NCBI GenBank assembly: GCA_031289315.1
Contig: JAITPR010000055.1
Coordinates: 1 to 61,770 of the forward strand
DNA from: Clostridiaceae bacterium
Lineage (GTDB): Bacteria > Bacillota > Clostridia > Christensenellales > CAG-917
Reading direction: 5' to 3'
Length of the DNA stretch: 61,770 nt
Position numbers and translations under genes: made by a program. The notes beneath the pieces were generated by a model. It searched no databases and was not told the DNA's origin. It saw only the letters and a program-made list of their open reading frames with translations. Shown piece after piece: positions 53,058-61,570 of the stretch (positions within the stretch are counted from its first letter, which is position 1; the number at the start of each line of letters is the position of its first letter).

Positions 53058-55151
53058 ATGGAAAAACTAAAAATGCAATCGATAAATAAGGTGAACGAAA
53101 ACGTGGAGAGAATCGCCGCGCTGTTTCCGAATTGTATCACTGAAGTGGTCAAGGGATATAAAAAAGAAGGCAAAGTTTATGATTATCCGATAGAGGGTAG
53201 CAAAGCGATAGTTGAAAAGGCTGTCGATTTCGATTTACTCAAACAAGAGTTGAGTAGTTTTGCGGTTGAGGGCGGCGAGGAACGCTATCAGTTTACGTGG
53301 GCGGATAAAAAGAAAAGTATACTCTTAGCCAATAGCCCGATAAGCAAAACGCTTCGCCCGTGCCGCGAGGAAAGCGTCAATTTTGACACGACTAAAAACC
53401 TCTATATCGAGGGCGACAATTTGGATGTTTTGAAACTCCTGCAAGAAACCTACATGGGCAAAGTGAAAATGATTTACATTGACCCGCCTTATAACACGGG
53501 CAACGATTTTGTGTATGAGGACGACTTCGCCATAAGCGCGGAGGAATATTTGGAGCGGAGCAATGCTACGGACGAGGACGGCAACCGCCTATTCCAAAAC
53601 AACGACAGCAACGGGCGTTTTCACACCGACTGGCTTAATATGATTTACCCGAGGTTGAAACTCGCAAAGGATTTATTGACCGACGACGGCGTGATAATAA
53701 TCAATATGGACGAAAATGAGATAACAAACTTACAGAAAATATGTATTGAGATTTTTGGGAGCAGCAATGATTTAGGTACTATTATTTGGGATAAACGCAA
53801 TCCAAAAGGTGATGCGCGAGGGATTTCTTATCAGCACGAGTATATTGTTTGCTTCGCAAAAAATAAGCAAGCGTTTCTTGATGTTTGCGACATGAAACGC
53901 CCAAAGAAAAATGCGCAGACTATGCTTAATAAGGCAGTGCAATTTTTTAATAAAATCAATTTAACATACACATTTGAAGAGGCAAATCGTGACTATGCCA
54001 AATGGGTATCGCAACAAACAGATTTGACCGGCGGCGAAAAGGCATATAATGCATTTGATACAGAGGGCAACGTTTTCCGACCAGTGTCTATGGCATGGCC
54101 TAATAATAAAAAAGCCCCGAATGATTATTTTGTTCCGTTGATACATCCATTGAGCGGCAAGGCTTGTCCTATACCCGCCAAAGGTTGGCGTAATCCGTCG
54201 TCAACAATGAAAGCACTACTTAATGCAAACGAAATATTGTTCGGAAATGATGAAACGACACAGCCACGACGAAAGTATCTATTAAAGAATAATATGCACG
54301 ATAATATACCGTCATTACTTTATTATGGCGGTAGTGATTCTGATTTGCTTTCGTCTTTGGGAATACCTTTTGATACGCCGAAAGTTGTGGATATTGTAAA
54401 AGAGCATGTGCAATCTTTTACAAACAACGATTCAATAATTCTCGACTTTTTCAGCGGCTCCGCCACAACCGCACACGCCGTAATGCAACTCAACGCAGAG
54501 GACGGCGGCAACCGCAAGTTTATACTCGTTCAACTGCCCGAAGTTACCGACGAAAAAAGCGAGGCGGCAAAAGCGGGCTATAAAAACATTTGCGAAATCG
54601 GCAAAGAGCGCATACGCAGAGCAGGCGCAAAGATTGCGAACGGAATGGGGTTTGTCACAAATTCTCTTGTAGGGGCGACCGCCCCCGGTCGCCCGCCGGT
54701 GGGAAACGCGTCATCGCGGGCGAGCGAGGCACTCGCCCCTACAGACATAGGTTTCCGCGTCCTAAAAACCGATACGTCAAACATGGAGGAAGTGTTCTAC
54801 AAGCCAAACGAGGTAGAGCAAAGTTTCCTTGTCTCACTCACGGACAACATAAAACCCGACCGTTCGCCGGAGGATTTACTCTTTCAAGTAATGCTCGATA
54901 TGGGCGTAGACCTTGCAAGCCCGATAAAGGTTGAAACGGTTGCAGGCAAGAAAGTTTTTACCGTCGGCGGCGACAATCTCATTTGCTGTTTCGATAGCGG
55001 CGTAACGAAAGAAGTGGTAACGGCAATCGCCAAACAAAAACCGCTATACGCCGTATTTCGCGATAGCAGTTTCGCCGATGATAGCACAATGGTATCTTTT
55101 GACCAAATATTCGCCACATACAGCCCGACCACGGAACGGAGGGTGATATAA
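53058..55151 (+). CDS. Type III DNA methyltransferase (Mod)
   Basis: The Mod subunit recognises the target and methylates adenine N6. The 697 residues show the beta-class order: DPPYNTGNDF near residue 142 (catalytic motif IV), a variable target-recognition region (about 220-450), then the SAM motif LDFFSGSATTAHAV near residue 463. RFHTDWLNMIYPRLKLAKDLL is typical. The target-recognition part is more A/T rich than the flanks, suggesting exchange. A 76-bp palindromic element sits in frame at about residues 537-562, adding an Ala/Pro/Ser-rich loop before DIGFRVLKTDTSNMEEV. GAGGAG precedes the ATG. It overlaps the next gene by one base (TAATG). Confidence 0.92.
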   Translation: MEKLKMQSINKVNENVERIAALFPNCITEVVKGYKKEGKVYDYPIEGSKAIVEKAVDFDLLKQELSSFAVEGGEERYQFTWADKKKSILLANSPISKTLRPCREESVNFDTTKNLYIEGDNLDVLKLLQETYMGKVKMIYIDPPYNTGNDFVYEDDFAISAEEYLERSNATDEDGNRLFQNNDSNGRFHTDWLNMIYPRLKLAKDLLTDDGVIIINMDENEITNLQKICIEIFGSSNDLGTIIWDKRNPKGDARGISYQHEYIVCFAKNKQAFLDVCDMKRPKKNAQTMLNKAVQFFNKINLTYTFEEANRDYAKWVSQQTDLTGGEKAYNAFDTEGNVFRPVSMAWPNNKKAPNDYFVPLIHPLSGKACPIPAKGWRNPSSTMKALLNANEILFGNDETTQPRRKYLLKNNMHDNIPSLLYYGGSDSDLLSSLGIPFDTPKVVDIVKEHVQSFTNNDSIILDFFSGSATTAHAVMQLNAEDGGNRKFILVQLPEVTDEKSEAAKAGYKNICEIGKERIRRAGAKIANGMGFVTNSLVGATAPGRPPVGNASSRASEALAPTDIGFRVLKTDTSNMEEVFYKPNEVEQSFLVSLTDNIKPDRSPEDLLFQVMLDMGVDLASPIKVETVAGKKVFTVGGDNLICCFDSGVTKEVVTAIAKQKPLYAVFRDSSFADDSTMVSFDQIFATYSPTTERRVI
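54668..54743. mobile_element. 76-bp palindromic element inside mod
   Basis: Terminal inverted repeats TGTAGGGGCGA/TCGCCCCTACA bound a G/C-rich imperfect palindrome (GGGGCGACCGCCCCCGGTCG on the left, CGGGCGAGCGAGGCACTCG on the right). This matches the look of REP/MITE-like elements common between genes in Bacillota genomes. Here it is read through in frame as part of Mod. No transposase is present, so it would have moved in trans. Confidence 0.85.
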
Positions 55152-55885
55152 TGATTGATTGCAATACGTTAGGTTTTAATTCGCTCGTTGACAAAAACGC
55201 CGATAGAAATTGGACTCCTAAACCCGTTGATGTTATTCGCAACAGTTTAAGAATATACAGGGATGTTGAACATGGATACCATACTTATAATAATTTAGGG
55301 TACAACATTCAATATTTGGAATTTCTTCAAAAAGAAATTAGTGAGTTGCGTATTTTTCATGACGGATTGAGAACGATGCTTTATAAAAATTTTATCGTTC
55401 ATTCCATGGCGATTATTGAAGCATTGTTTTCTAACTTGCTTAGAGGTAAAAAACTATGGCCGGAAAGTGAATGGAAATCAATTGCAAAAAATAAAATTGA
55501 TAATCAAAAAGAAATGCCGGTGGCAGACGTTAAAATAAAAGTTGCGAATGAGGTGTTTGAAAAGGTTGCCCCCTATAAGGAACCGATGACGCTTGACGCG
55601 ATAATAAAAAAAGTTGAAGCAAAAAAGATTATCGATGATTTATCGGAGCAAACGTTTGGACGACTTAACCATTTTAGGCAGATGCGCAATAAGATACATA
55701 TTTATACTACTGACGATGGGTTGACTGATTATAATTCATTCAATCTCCGTGATCAGTTAATGATGAAAGACCTTTTGTATTCTGTTTTACATAGCAAGGT
55801 GTTCTATAAAAAGATAGGGACAGGGGATCCGTATGATTTCTTGATTTTGAGCAACGATGACCGAATAATTTTGGAGGAAAAATAA
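55151..55885 (+). CDS. HEPN-like protein between mod and res
   Basis: The 244-residue, mostly helical protein has a four-helix core with NFIVHSMAIIEALFSNLL and, near the C-terminus, RLNHFRQMRNKIHIYTTDDG. The RNxIH element is like the RN...H motif of HEPN domains, many of which are RNases activated in phage defence. The A/T-rich codon use (many aat, tta, aaa, gat) departs from the flanking mod and res ends, so the gene was probably inserted into an existing mod-res pair. It starts on the last base of mod and stops 2 bp before res. The HEPN assignment is tentative; it could equally be a structural or antitoxin partner. Confidence 0.6.
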   Translation: MIDCNTLGFNSLVDKNADRNWTPKPVDVIRNSLRIYRDVEHGYHTYNNLGYNIQYLEFLQKEISELRIFHDGLRTMLYKNFIVHSMAIIEALFSNLLRGKKLWPESEWKSIAKNKIDNQKEMPVADVKIKVANEVFEKVAPYKEPMTLDAIIKKVEAKKIIDDLSEQTFGRLNHFRQMRNKIHIYTTDDGLTDYNSFNLRDQLMMKDLLYSVLHSKVFYKKIGTGDPYDFLILSNDDRIILEEK

Positions 55886-55887
55886 TA

Positions 55888-58800
55888 GTGAAATTCAAAT
55901 TCAAAATACAACAATACCAAACCGACGCGGTGAATGCGATTGTCCGAACATTTGAGGGACAACCTTTTGCCGACCGCGTGAAGTATACTCGCGATTTGGG
56001 AATCAAGAAAGAAAAAGTGCAGACTGCTATTTGGGATATGGACGGTGTGTTTGAGAAAGACGACGTCGGCTTTGAGAACGCCCGAATCGTTTTGACGGAC
56101 GAGGCTCTTTTGCAGAACATAAACAACATTCAGTCGGAAAACAACATTCGGCTCTCTGACAAGTTGTATAAACAACTCGGGGCAGCCTCGCTCGATATAG
56201 AAATGGAAACGGGCACGGGCAAAACCTACGTCTATATCAAAAGCATTTTTGAGTTACACAAAAAATACGGATGGAGCAAATTCATTATTGTTGTGCCGAG
56301 CATTGCAATCCGCGAGGGCGTGAAAAAATCTTTTGAAATGACGCAAGAACATTTTATGGAATACTACGGCAAGAAAGCACGGTTTTTCATTTATAACAGC
56401 GCAAGGCTGGGAGAGCTTGATACGTTCGCGAGTTCTGCAAGTATAAACGTGATGATTATCAACGCGCAGGCGTTCAATGCAAGCGGCAAAGACGCACGGC
56501 GTATAGATATGGTGCTTGACGATTTCGCGGGCAGAAAGCCGATTGACGTTATCGCAAAGAACCGCCCCATTTTGATTTTAGACGAGCCGCAGAAACTCGG
56601 CGGCGACAAGACACAGGCGGGCTTGAAGCGGTTTAATCCGCTGTTTGTGATGAACTTTTCGGCAACACACGTTAAGCAAAACAACCTTATTTACGTTTTG
56701 GACGCGCTCGAGAGCTACAACAAAAAACTCGTTAAAAAAATAGAGGTAAAGGGCTTCGAGTTAAAGAACTTGCGCGGCACAAGCGGGTATTTGTATTTGA
56801 GCCAAATTGTCCTCTCAAAGGACAAGCCGCCGACGGCAAAATTAGAGTTTGAGATTAACTATAATAAAGGCATAAGCCGCGAAACGCGTATCTTGAAAAA
56901 GGGTGATAACCTTTACTATTTGTCGGCAGGGAAAGGAATGCCGGAGCTTGAACAGTATAAAAATAACTTTGTTATAGCGGACATAAATCCGTTTAACAAT
57001 ACGGTCACATTCCTAAACGGCGAGGAGATAGAGGTGGGGCGCGTGGCGGGCGATAATTCCGAAAAGGCAATCCGCCGCGTTCAAATCCGCGAAACTATAT
57101 TGAGCCATTTTGAAAAAGAGGAGCGCAATTTTGCCAAAGGCATAAAGACATTGTCGCTGTTTTTCATTGACGAGGTAGCAAAATACAAGAGCTATAATGA
57201 GGCGGGCGAGGAAGTGAGCGGCGAATATGCCGAAATTTTCGAGCGTGAATATTTGGCGATTTTGAATGAGAAATTGAGCCTTATCGAAACCCCGTACATT
57301 AGATATTTGCAAGGACTCGACGGCAAAAAAACGCATAACGGATATTTCTCAATAGATAAGAAAACGGGCAGAGCCACGAACCCGTCGCTTATTGCACGCG
57401 GCGAGGACAAGGGGCTTTCCGACGACATATCGGCGTATGATTTGATACTTAAAAACAAGGAGCGGCTACTGAGTTTTGAGGAGCCGACGCGTTTCATTTT
57501 CAGCCACTCGGCGTTGCGCGAGGGATGGGATAACCCGAACGTGTTTCAAATTTGCACCTTAAAGAAAAGCGATAGCACGATAACTAAACGACAGGAAGTA
57601 GGACGCGGAATGCGCCTTTGCGTAAATACAGAGGGCGACCGCATAGATGCGTCAACGCCGAACATTAGCGTTCACGACATAAACAAGTTGACGGTTATTG
57701 CAAGCGACAGCTACGCGAATTTTGTCACGGGGCTTCAAAGCGAGATAAAAGCCGAGCTGTATGAACGCCCCACAAAAGCCACGCAGGAATATTTTATCGG
57801 CAAGTTTGTGAAAGACGCGGAGGGCAAGGCGGTTCAACTTGATAAAGCGCTTGCAAAAAAGGTTTATATGTATTTGGGAAACAACGGATACACGGACGAT
57901 AACGACAACGTCACCCAAACTTACCGCGATGCGGCGGCGGCGGGAACGCTTGCCGTTTTGCCACCCGAATTGATAGCCTACTCGGTAAGCATTCAAACGC
58001 TTGTCGGCTCGGTGTTCAGCGGAGAACTACCAAAAGATATGATAAGCAACGCGAACACTTCAACCGTTGTGAACAAGCTAAACGCCAACTTTGACAGACG
58101 GGAGTTTCAAGAACTCTGGAAACGTATTAACCACAAATACACATACGACGTTACGTTTGATAGCGACGAATTGATAAGAAAAGCAATTGCCGCCTTGGAC
58201 GAAAAATTGTTTGTGACGCAACTCAAATACGTTACTACGGTGGGTATTCAAAAGGGCGAAATGGACGCGGACGCGCTCGGTCGCGGCGAGGCTTTCACGC
58301 AAGGCAAAACCGAAACGAAAGAGCTGAAAAATGCCGTTTCAAACGTGCCGTATGACTTAATCGGCAAGATAGCGCTCGGCACAACGTTAACCCGCCGCAC
58401 GATTGTCGCAATCTTACAAGAGATAGCGCCGAAAACTTTCGCGGGTTACAGGGCGAACCCCGAGGAGTTTATAAATAAGGCAATCAACCTAATTAAAGAG
58501 CAGGAAGCCGCGCTTATGGTTGAGCATATAACCTACAACCAAACGGACGGCTTTTACGACAGCGATATTTTTACGGCGGAAAAGCAAAAGGCGGAGTTTG
58601 ACAAAGCCTTTAAGGCAAACAAGCATATTCAAGACTATGTTTTCACCGACGGCACGGCGGAAAAGAGCGTGGAACGCCGGTTTGCCGAGGACTTAGACAA
58701 CGCAAGCGAGGTGGCGGTTTACGCCAAACTGCCGCGAGGTTTTCAAATTCCGACGCCCGTGGGTAACTACGCCCCCGACTGGGCAATCGCATTCAACGAC

Positions 58801-58992
58801 AATTCCGGCATAAAGCACATTTACTTCATAGCCGAAACGAAAGGGACGCTTTCAAGCCTCGAACTTCGCCCGATAGAGCAGGCAAAAATCAGTTGCGCCC
58901 GTAAACTGTTTAACGAGCTTTCGACAAGTCGCGTCAAATACCACGACGTTACAAGTTACCAAGAACTGCTCGACATAATGCCGAGTATATAG
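55888..58992 (+). CDS. Type III restriction enzyme subunit (Res)
   Basis: The Res subunit couples an SF2 motor to a nuclease that cuts DNA when two unmethylated sites are sensed. In 1034 residues: Walker A METGTGKTY near 107-115, Walker B DEPQ near 231, NFSATH, motif VI QEVGRGMRL, and a C-terminal PD-(D/E)XK nuclease with YAPDW near residue 961 and IAETKG near 982, giving intact D, E and K. The start is GTG with GGAGG 10 nt upstream, inside the end of the HEPN-like gene. Length and motif order match the type III Res family. With Mod it should make a complete restriction-modification enzyme. Confidence 0.92.
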   Translation: MKFKFKIQQYQTDAVNAIVRTFEGQPFADRVKYTRDLGIKKEKVQTAIWDMDGVFEKDDVGFENARIVLTDEALLQNINNIQSENNIRLSDKLYKQLGAASLDIEMETGTGKTYVYIKSIFELHKKYGWSKFIIVVPSIAIREGVKKSFEMTQEHFMEYYGKKARFFIYNSARLGELDTFASSASINVMIINAQAFNASGKDARRIDMVLDDFAGRKPIDVIAKNRPILILDEPQKLGGDKTQAGLKRFNPLFVMNFSATHVKQNNLIYVLDALESYNKKLVKKIEVKGFELKNLRGTSGYLYLSQIVLSKDKPPTAKLEFEINYNKGISRETRILKKGDNLYYLSAGKGMPELEQYKNNFVIADINPFNNTVTFLNGEEIEVGRVAGDNSEKAIRRVQIRETILSHFEKEERNFAKGIKTLSLFFIDEVAKYKSYNEAGEEVSGEYAEIFEREYLAILNEKLSLIETPYIRYLQGLDGKKTHNGYFSIDKKTGRATNPSLIARGEDKGLSDDISAYDLILKNKERLLSFEEPTRFIFSHSALREGWDNPNVFQICTLKKSDSTITKRQEVGRGMRLCVNTEGDRIDASTPNISVHDINKLTVIASDSYANFVTGLQSEIKAELYERPTKATQEYFIGKFVKDAEGKAVQLDKALAKKVYMYLGNNGYTDDNDNVTQTYRDAAAAGTLAVLPPELIAYSVSIQTLVGSVFSGELPKDMISNANTSTVVNKLNANFDRREFQELWKRINHKYTYDVTFDSDELIRKAIAALDEKLFVTQLKYVTTVGIQKGEMDADALGRGEAFTQGKTETKELKNAVSNVPYDLIGKIALGTTLTRRTIVAILQEIAPKTFAGYRANPEEFINKAINLIKEQEAALMVEHITYNQTDGFYDSDIFTAEKQKAEFDKAFKANKHIQDYVFTDGTAEKSVERRFAEDLDNASEVAVYAKLPRGFQIPTPVGNYAPDWAIAFNDNSGIKHIYFIAETKGTLSSLELRPIEQAKISCARKLFNELSTSRVKYHDVTSYQELLDIMPSI

Positions 58993-59007
58993 GGAATAGG
59001 AGGAAAC

Positions 59008-60006
59008 ATGGCAAAAGCAAAAAGGTCAAGGCAACAAACGTCTTCGGCATTCGGTTGGATATTTCAATCGAGCGCGGGTTTGTATTTGCTTTTGGATTGC
59101 ATAGAAAAAGCAACTTCCATAAAAATGGAGGGAAAGAAAGAGGATGTTGAAATAACGCTTAACGATGATACGATTATTTACGCGCAGGCAAAATCGGTAG
59201 AGAACATAAACGACACGGCGAATAACCGCGCCAAACTCAAGAAGGCTTTATTATCGCTAAGCGAATGCACGGAATCGGTAGCAAAACTCATTTATATTTC
59301 AAACATAATAAACCCACTCGATAGCGATACGGAGCAACAATACATTTATTCGCGCACACCGTTTTCGGCTTTTCGACAACCAGACCAAAAAATGATAACC
59401 GACCTGTTAGCCGAGATTGACGGAGGGGCAAATTTTCAAACGGCAAAGTTTGAGCTTGTGACCTTTAAATTTATCGGAGATGATGACTCACAACGCTATG
59501 GGGAGGTTCTAAATAAGACCCGTGAGTTTCTTGTAAGAGCACACGTGAGTGAGGGGAAAGCGCAAGCAATTCTTACTGAATGGAAAGCTCTTTTGATGAA
59601 TAATAATGCGCAAAGAGCGCGCATGACAAAAGGCGACATTTTATTCCCGCTTATACTTGTCACGATAGAACACCAAGATTTAGAAGCTAAATATAACGAA
59701 GTTTGCGAACTCGGCATTTACGACGAAACAATGCACAGGTATAGTGACTTTATTCATAATGCACCACGCAAAACCGAGTTCTTCATGCAGGTTTGCGGAC
59801 ACTACCAAAAGACATATGCCGCAGGCGACCACATAAACGATTTTGTGAAAGATAAATGGAAAGACTATATCGAGGAATTCTCGGTGATTGAAAAGTCTGA
59901 GGACTTCCTCGAATCGCTTATAAAACTTCTACTTTTAGCAACCTTGTTAAAACGCACAGCTATCAACAACATAAAAACGGCGGCAAATTTGGAGGTGAAG
60001 TCATGA
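59008..60006 (+). CDS. PD-(D/E)XK-like nuclease of an ABC-3C-like pair
   Basis: The 332-residue protein has an N-terminal AGLYLLLDCIEKATSIKMEGKKEDVEI...IIYAQAKS block: the acidic residue near 46-48 and QxK at 60-62 resemble the nuclease domain of Cap4/Mrr-like effectors. The C-terminal half is helical and fits the C-terminal domain that tethers effectors to ABC-3C complexes. It overlaps the ATPase gene by four bases (ATGA). ABC-3C systems usually have three genes (ATPase, middle component, effector); here a separate middle component is not seen. The family assignment is by motif resemblance only. Confidence 0.65.
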   Translation: MAKAKRSRQQTSSAFGWIFQSSAGLYLLLDCIEKATSIKMEGKKEDVEITLNDDTIIYAQAKSVENINDTANNRAKLKKALLSLSECTESVAKLIYISNIINPLDSDTEQQYIYSRTPFSAFRQPDQKMITDLLAEIDGGANFQTAKFELVTFKFIGDDDSQRYGEVLNKTREFLVRAHVSEGKAQAILTEWKALLMNNNAQRARMTKGDILFPLILVTIEHQDLEAKYNEVCELGIYDETMHRYSDFIHNAPRKTEFFMQVCGHYQKTYAAGDHINDFVKDKWKDYIEEFSVIEKSEDFLESLIKLLLLATLLKRTAINNIKTAANLEVKS

Positions 60007-61532
60007 GAATAAATAAGATTTCATTTAAGCGCAAAAGCGAACCCGACATAGCACTCCGTACGTTTGCTTTTGCGACAAACTTTAACTATATTTACAGCGT
60101 AAAGAACGCGACAGGCAAGTCAACGTTCATGCGTTTGCTTTTATATTCTTTGGGTTTCAGCATACCAAACACACGCAAGGTGTCATTTGAGGAATTCACG
60201 GTCGAAATTGAAATCGAACATAAAGGGGTAACGTTCACGGTTAAACGCGAAAGCCGAAAAATATGGGTAAACGGCTCGGAGATGATATTGCCGAGCGACA
60301 CGCACATCGCACATTCCATAATTTTTGACGAGGACAGTTTCGACTTGATAGACAATCTGCTCGGAGCAATCTATATCGACCAAGACCGTGGATGGACGCT
60401 CCTTAATCGCGGCACCCAAATTGGCAAGATAAGGTTTTACATTGAGGAATTTTTGCACGGTCTAAAAGGCAAGGACTGCGACATTGAAATAAAGGTTGCG
60501 CTTAGAAAATTAGACGACGAGCTCGAAAGATACAGGCAGATGAAAGCCGTCGCCGAATATAAAGAGCAGGCAATTGAGGCGACAGGTGAGATGAACCTTG
60601 ACAAAGGCGAGGTAGCGTTTGACACGCACACGGAGGAACTCCAAAGTGGCAGGCGCGAATTGCAGTATGAGAAGCAATCTATTGAAAAGAAAATACGTTT
60701 TTTAGAGCGGACGATTGCCGACGATAAAAAGTTCGTCGAATGGCTCGAATCGCATAACATAATCGTCAGAGGAACTAACGGCGAATTGATTCCCGTGACG
60801 CACGATACAATCGAAAACTACTCCGATAATACCGAGCTTAACAAAATTGAGGTTCGCAGGGAGCAAATTGCTTTACGAAAGGTAACCGAGGCAATCGCGG
60901 CAATCGACGAGGAAATAAACTCACAACCTATGTTTCTCGGCGGCGAAACGATACTTCAAACTTTTGAGCGCAGAATTGCAGACGTCCCAGTTGACTTTAC
61001 TGCGGTCGAAAACACAATAAAGAAACTGACGAAAGAGCAAATGCGACTACGCGAAATATTGCGGGAAAGCGCACGCACACAAAACATATGGGCGGGCAAA
61101 CTTAACGAATATATTCTCGCATATGCAAAGGAACTGAGTATCGACGAATACTTGGACACAGGCGACTACTTTTTATTTAAGGATATAAAGAGCATTTCGG
61201 GCGCGATATACCATAAGATGGTCTTTATATTTCGCATAAGTTATAATCGTGTTTTGAGTGAAAAACTCGGCTATAAAGTACCGTTTTTTATTGACTCGCC
61301 GAACGGACGCGAGGTTGAAAAAAGTGCGGTTGACGCAATGATTGCGATATTGGAACGCGATTTTTCTGAAACCCAAATATTCATTGCGTCGATTTTTAAC
61401 TTCATAAAACAGACCGCAAATAACAAGAAAATAGTGATGGATGGCAGATTGTTTAACATTGTAACAGGACAGAAATCGATTTTTGATTTGCTTGACGGAG
61501 GGTATGACAGCCCAACTGATGACGGCGATTAA
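60003..61532 (+). CDS. SMC/ABC-type ATPase of an ABC-3C-like pair
   Basis: The 509-residue ATPase has Walker A VKNATGKSTFMRLLLYSLG near residue 35, a central coiled coil (about 160-380) with a short hinge, and a C-terminal YKVPFFIDSPNGREVEKSAVDAM near residue 425 (Walker B region; DSPNGRE is typical of the ABC-3C ATPase branch). The coiled coil is short for SMC or RecN and closer to defence ATPases that sense DNA or replication states and trigger an effector. AATTTGGAGG precedes the start, inside the nuclease gene. It closes the operon; the next gene has its own ribosome site and an unrelated function. Confidence 0.75.
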   Translation: MRINKISFKRKSEPDIALRTFAFATNFNYIYSVKNATGKSTFMRLLLYSLGFSIPNTRKVSFEEFTVEIEIEHKGVTFTVKRESRKIWVNGSEMILPSDTHIAHSIIFDEDSFDLIDNLLGAIYIDQDRGWTLLNRGTQIGKIRFYIEEFLHGLKGKDCDIEIKVALRKLDDELERYRQMKAVAEYKEQAIEATGEMNLDKGEVAFDTHTEELQSGRRELQYEKQSIEKKIRFLERTIADDKKFVEWLESHNIIVRGTNGELIPVTHDTIENYSDNTELNKIEVRREQIALRKVTEAIAAIDEEINSQPMFLGGETILQTFERRIADVPVDFTAVENTIKKLTKEQMRLREILRESARTQNIWAGKLNEYILAYAKELSIDEYLDTGDYFLFKDIKSISGAIYHKMVFIFRISYNRVLSEKLGYKVPFFIDSPNGREVEKSAVDAMIAILERDFSETQIFIASIFNFIKQTANNKKIVMDGRLFNIVTGQKSIFDLLDGGYDSPTDDGD

Positions 61533-61570
61533 AAGCCCGCTTAATTTAGTGCATAAAAGGAGCGAAGTAT

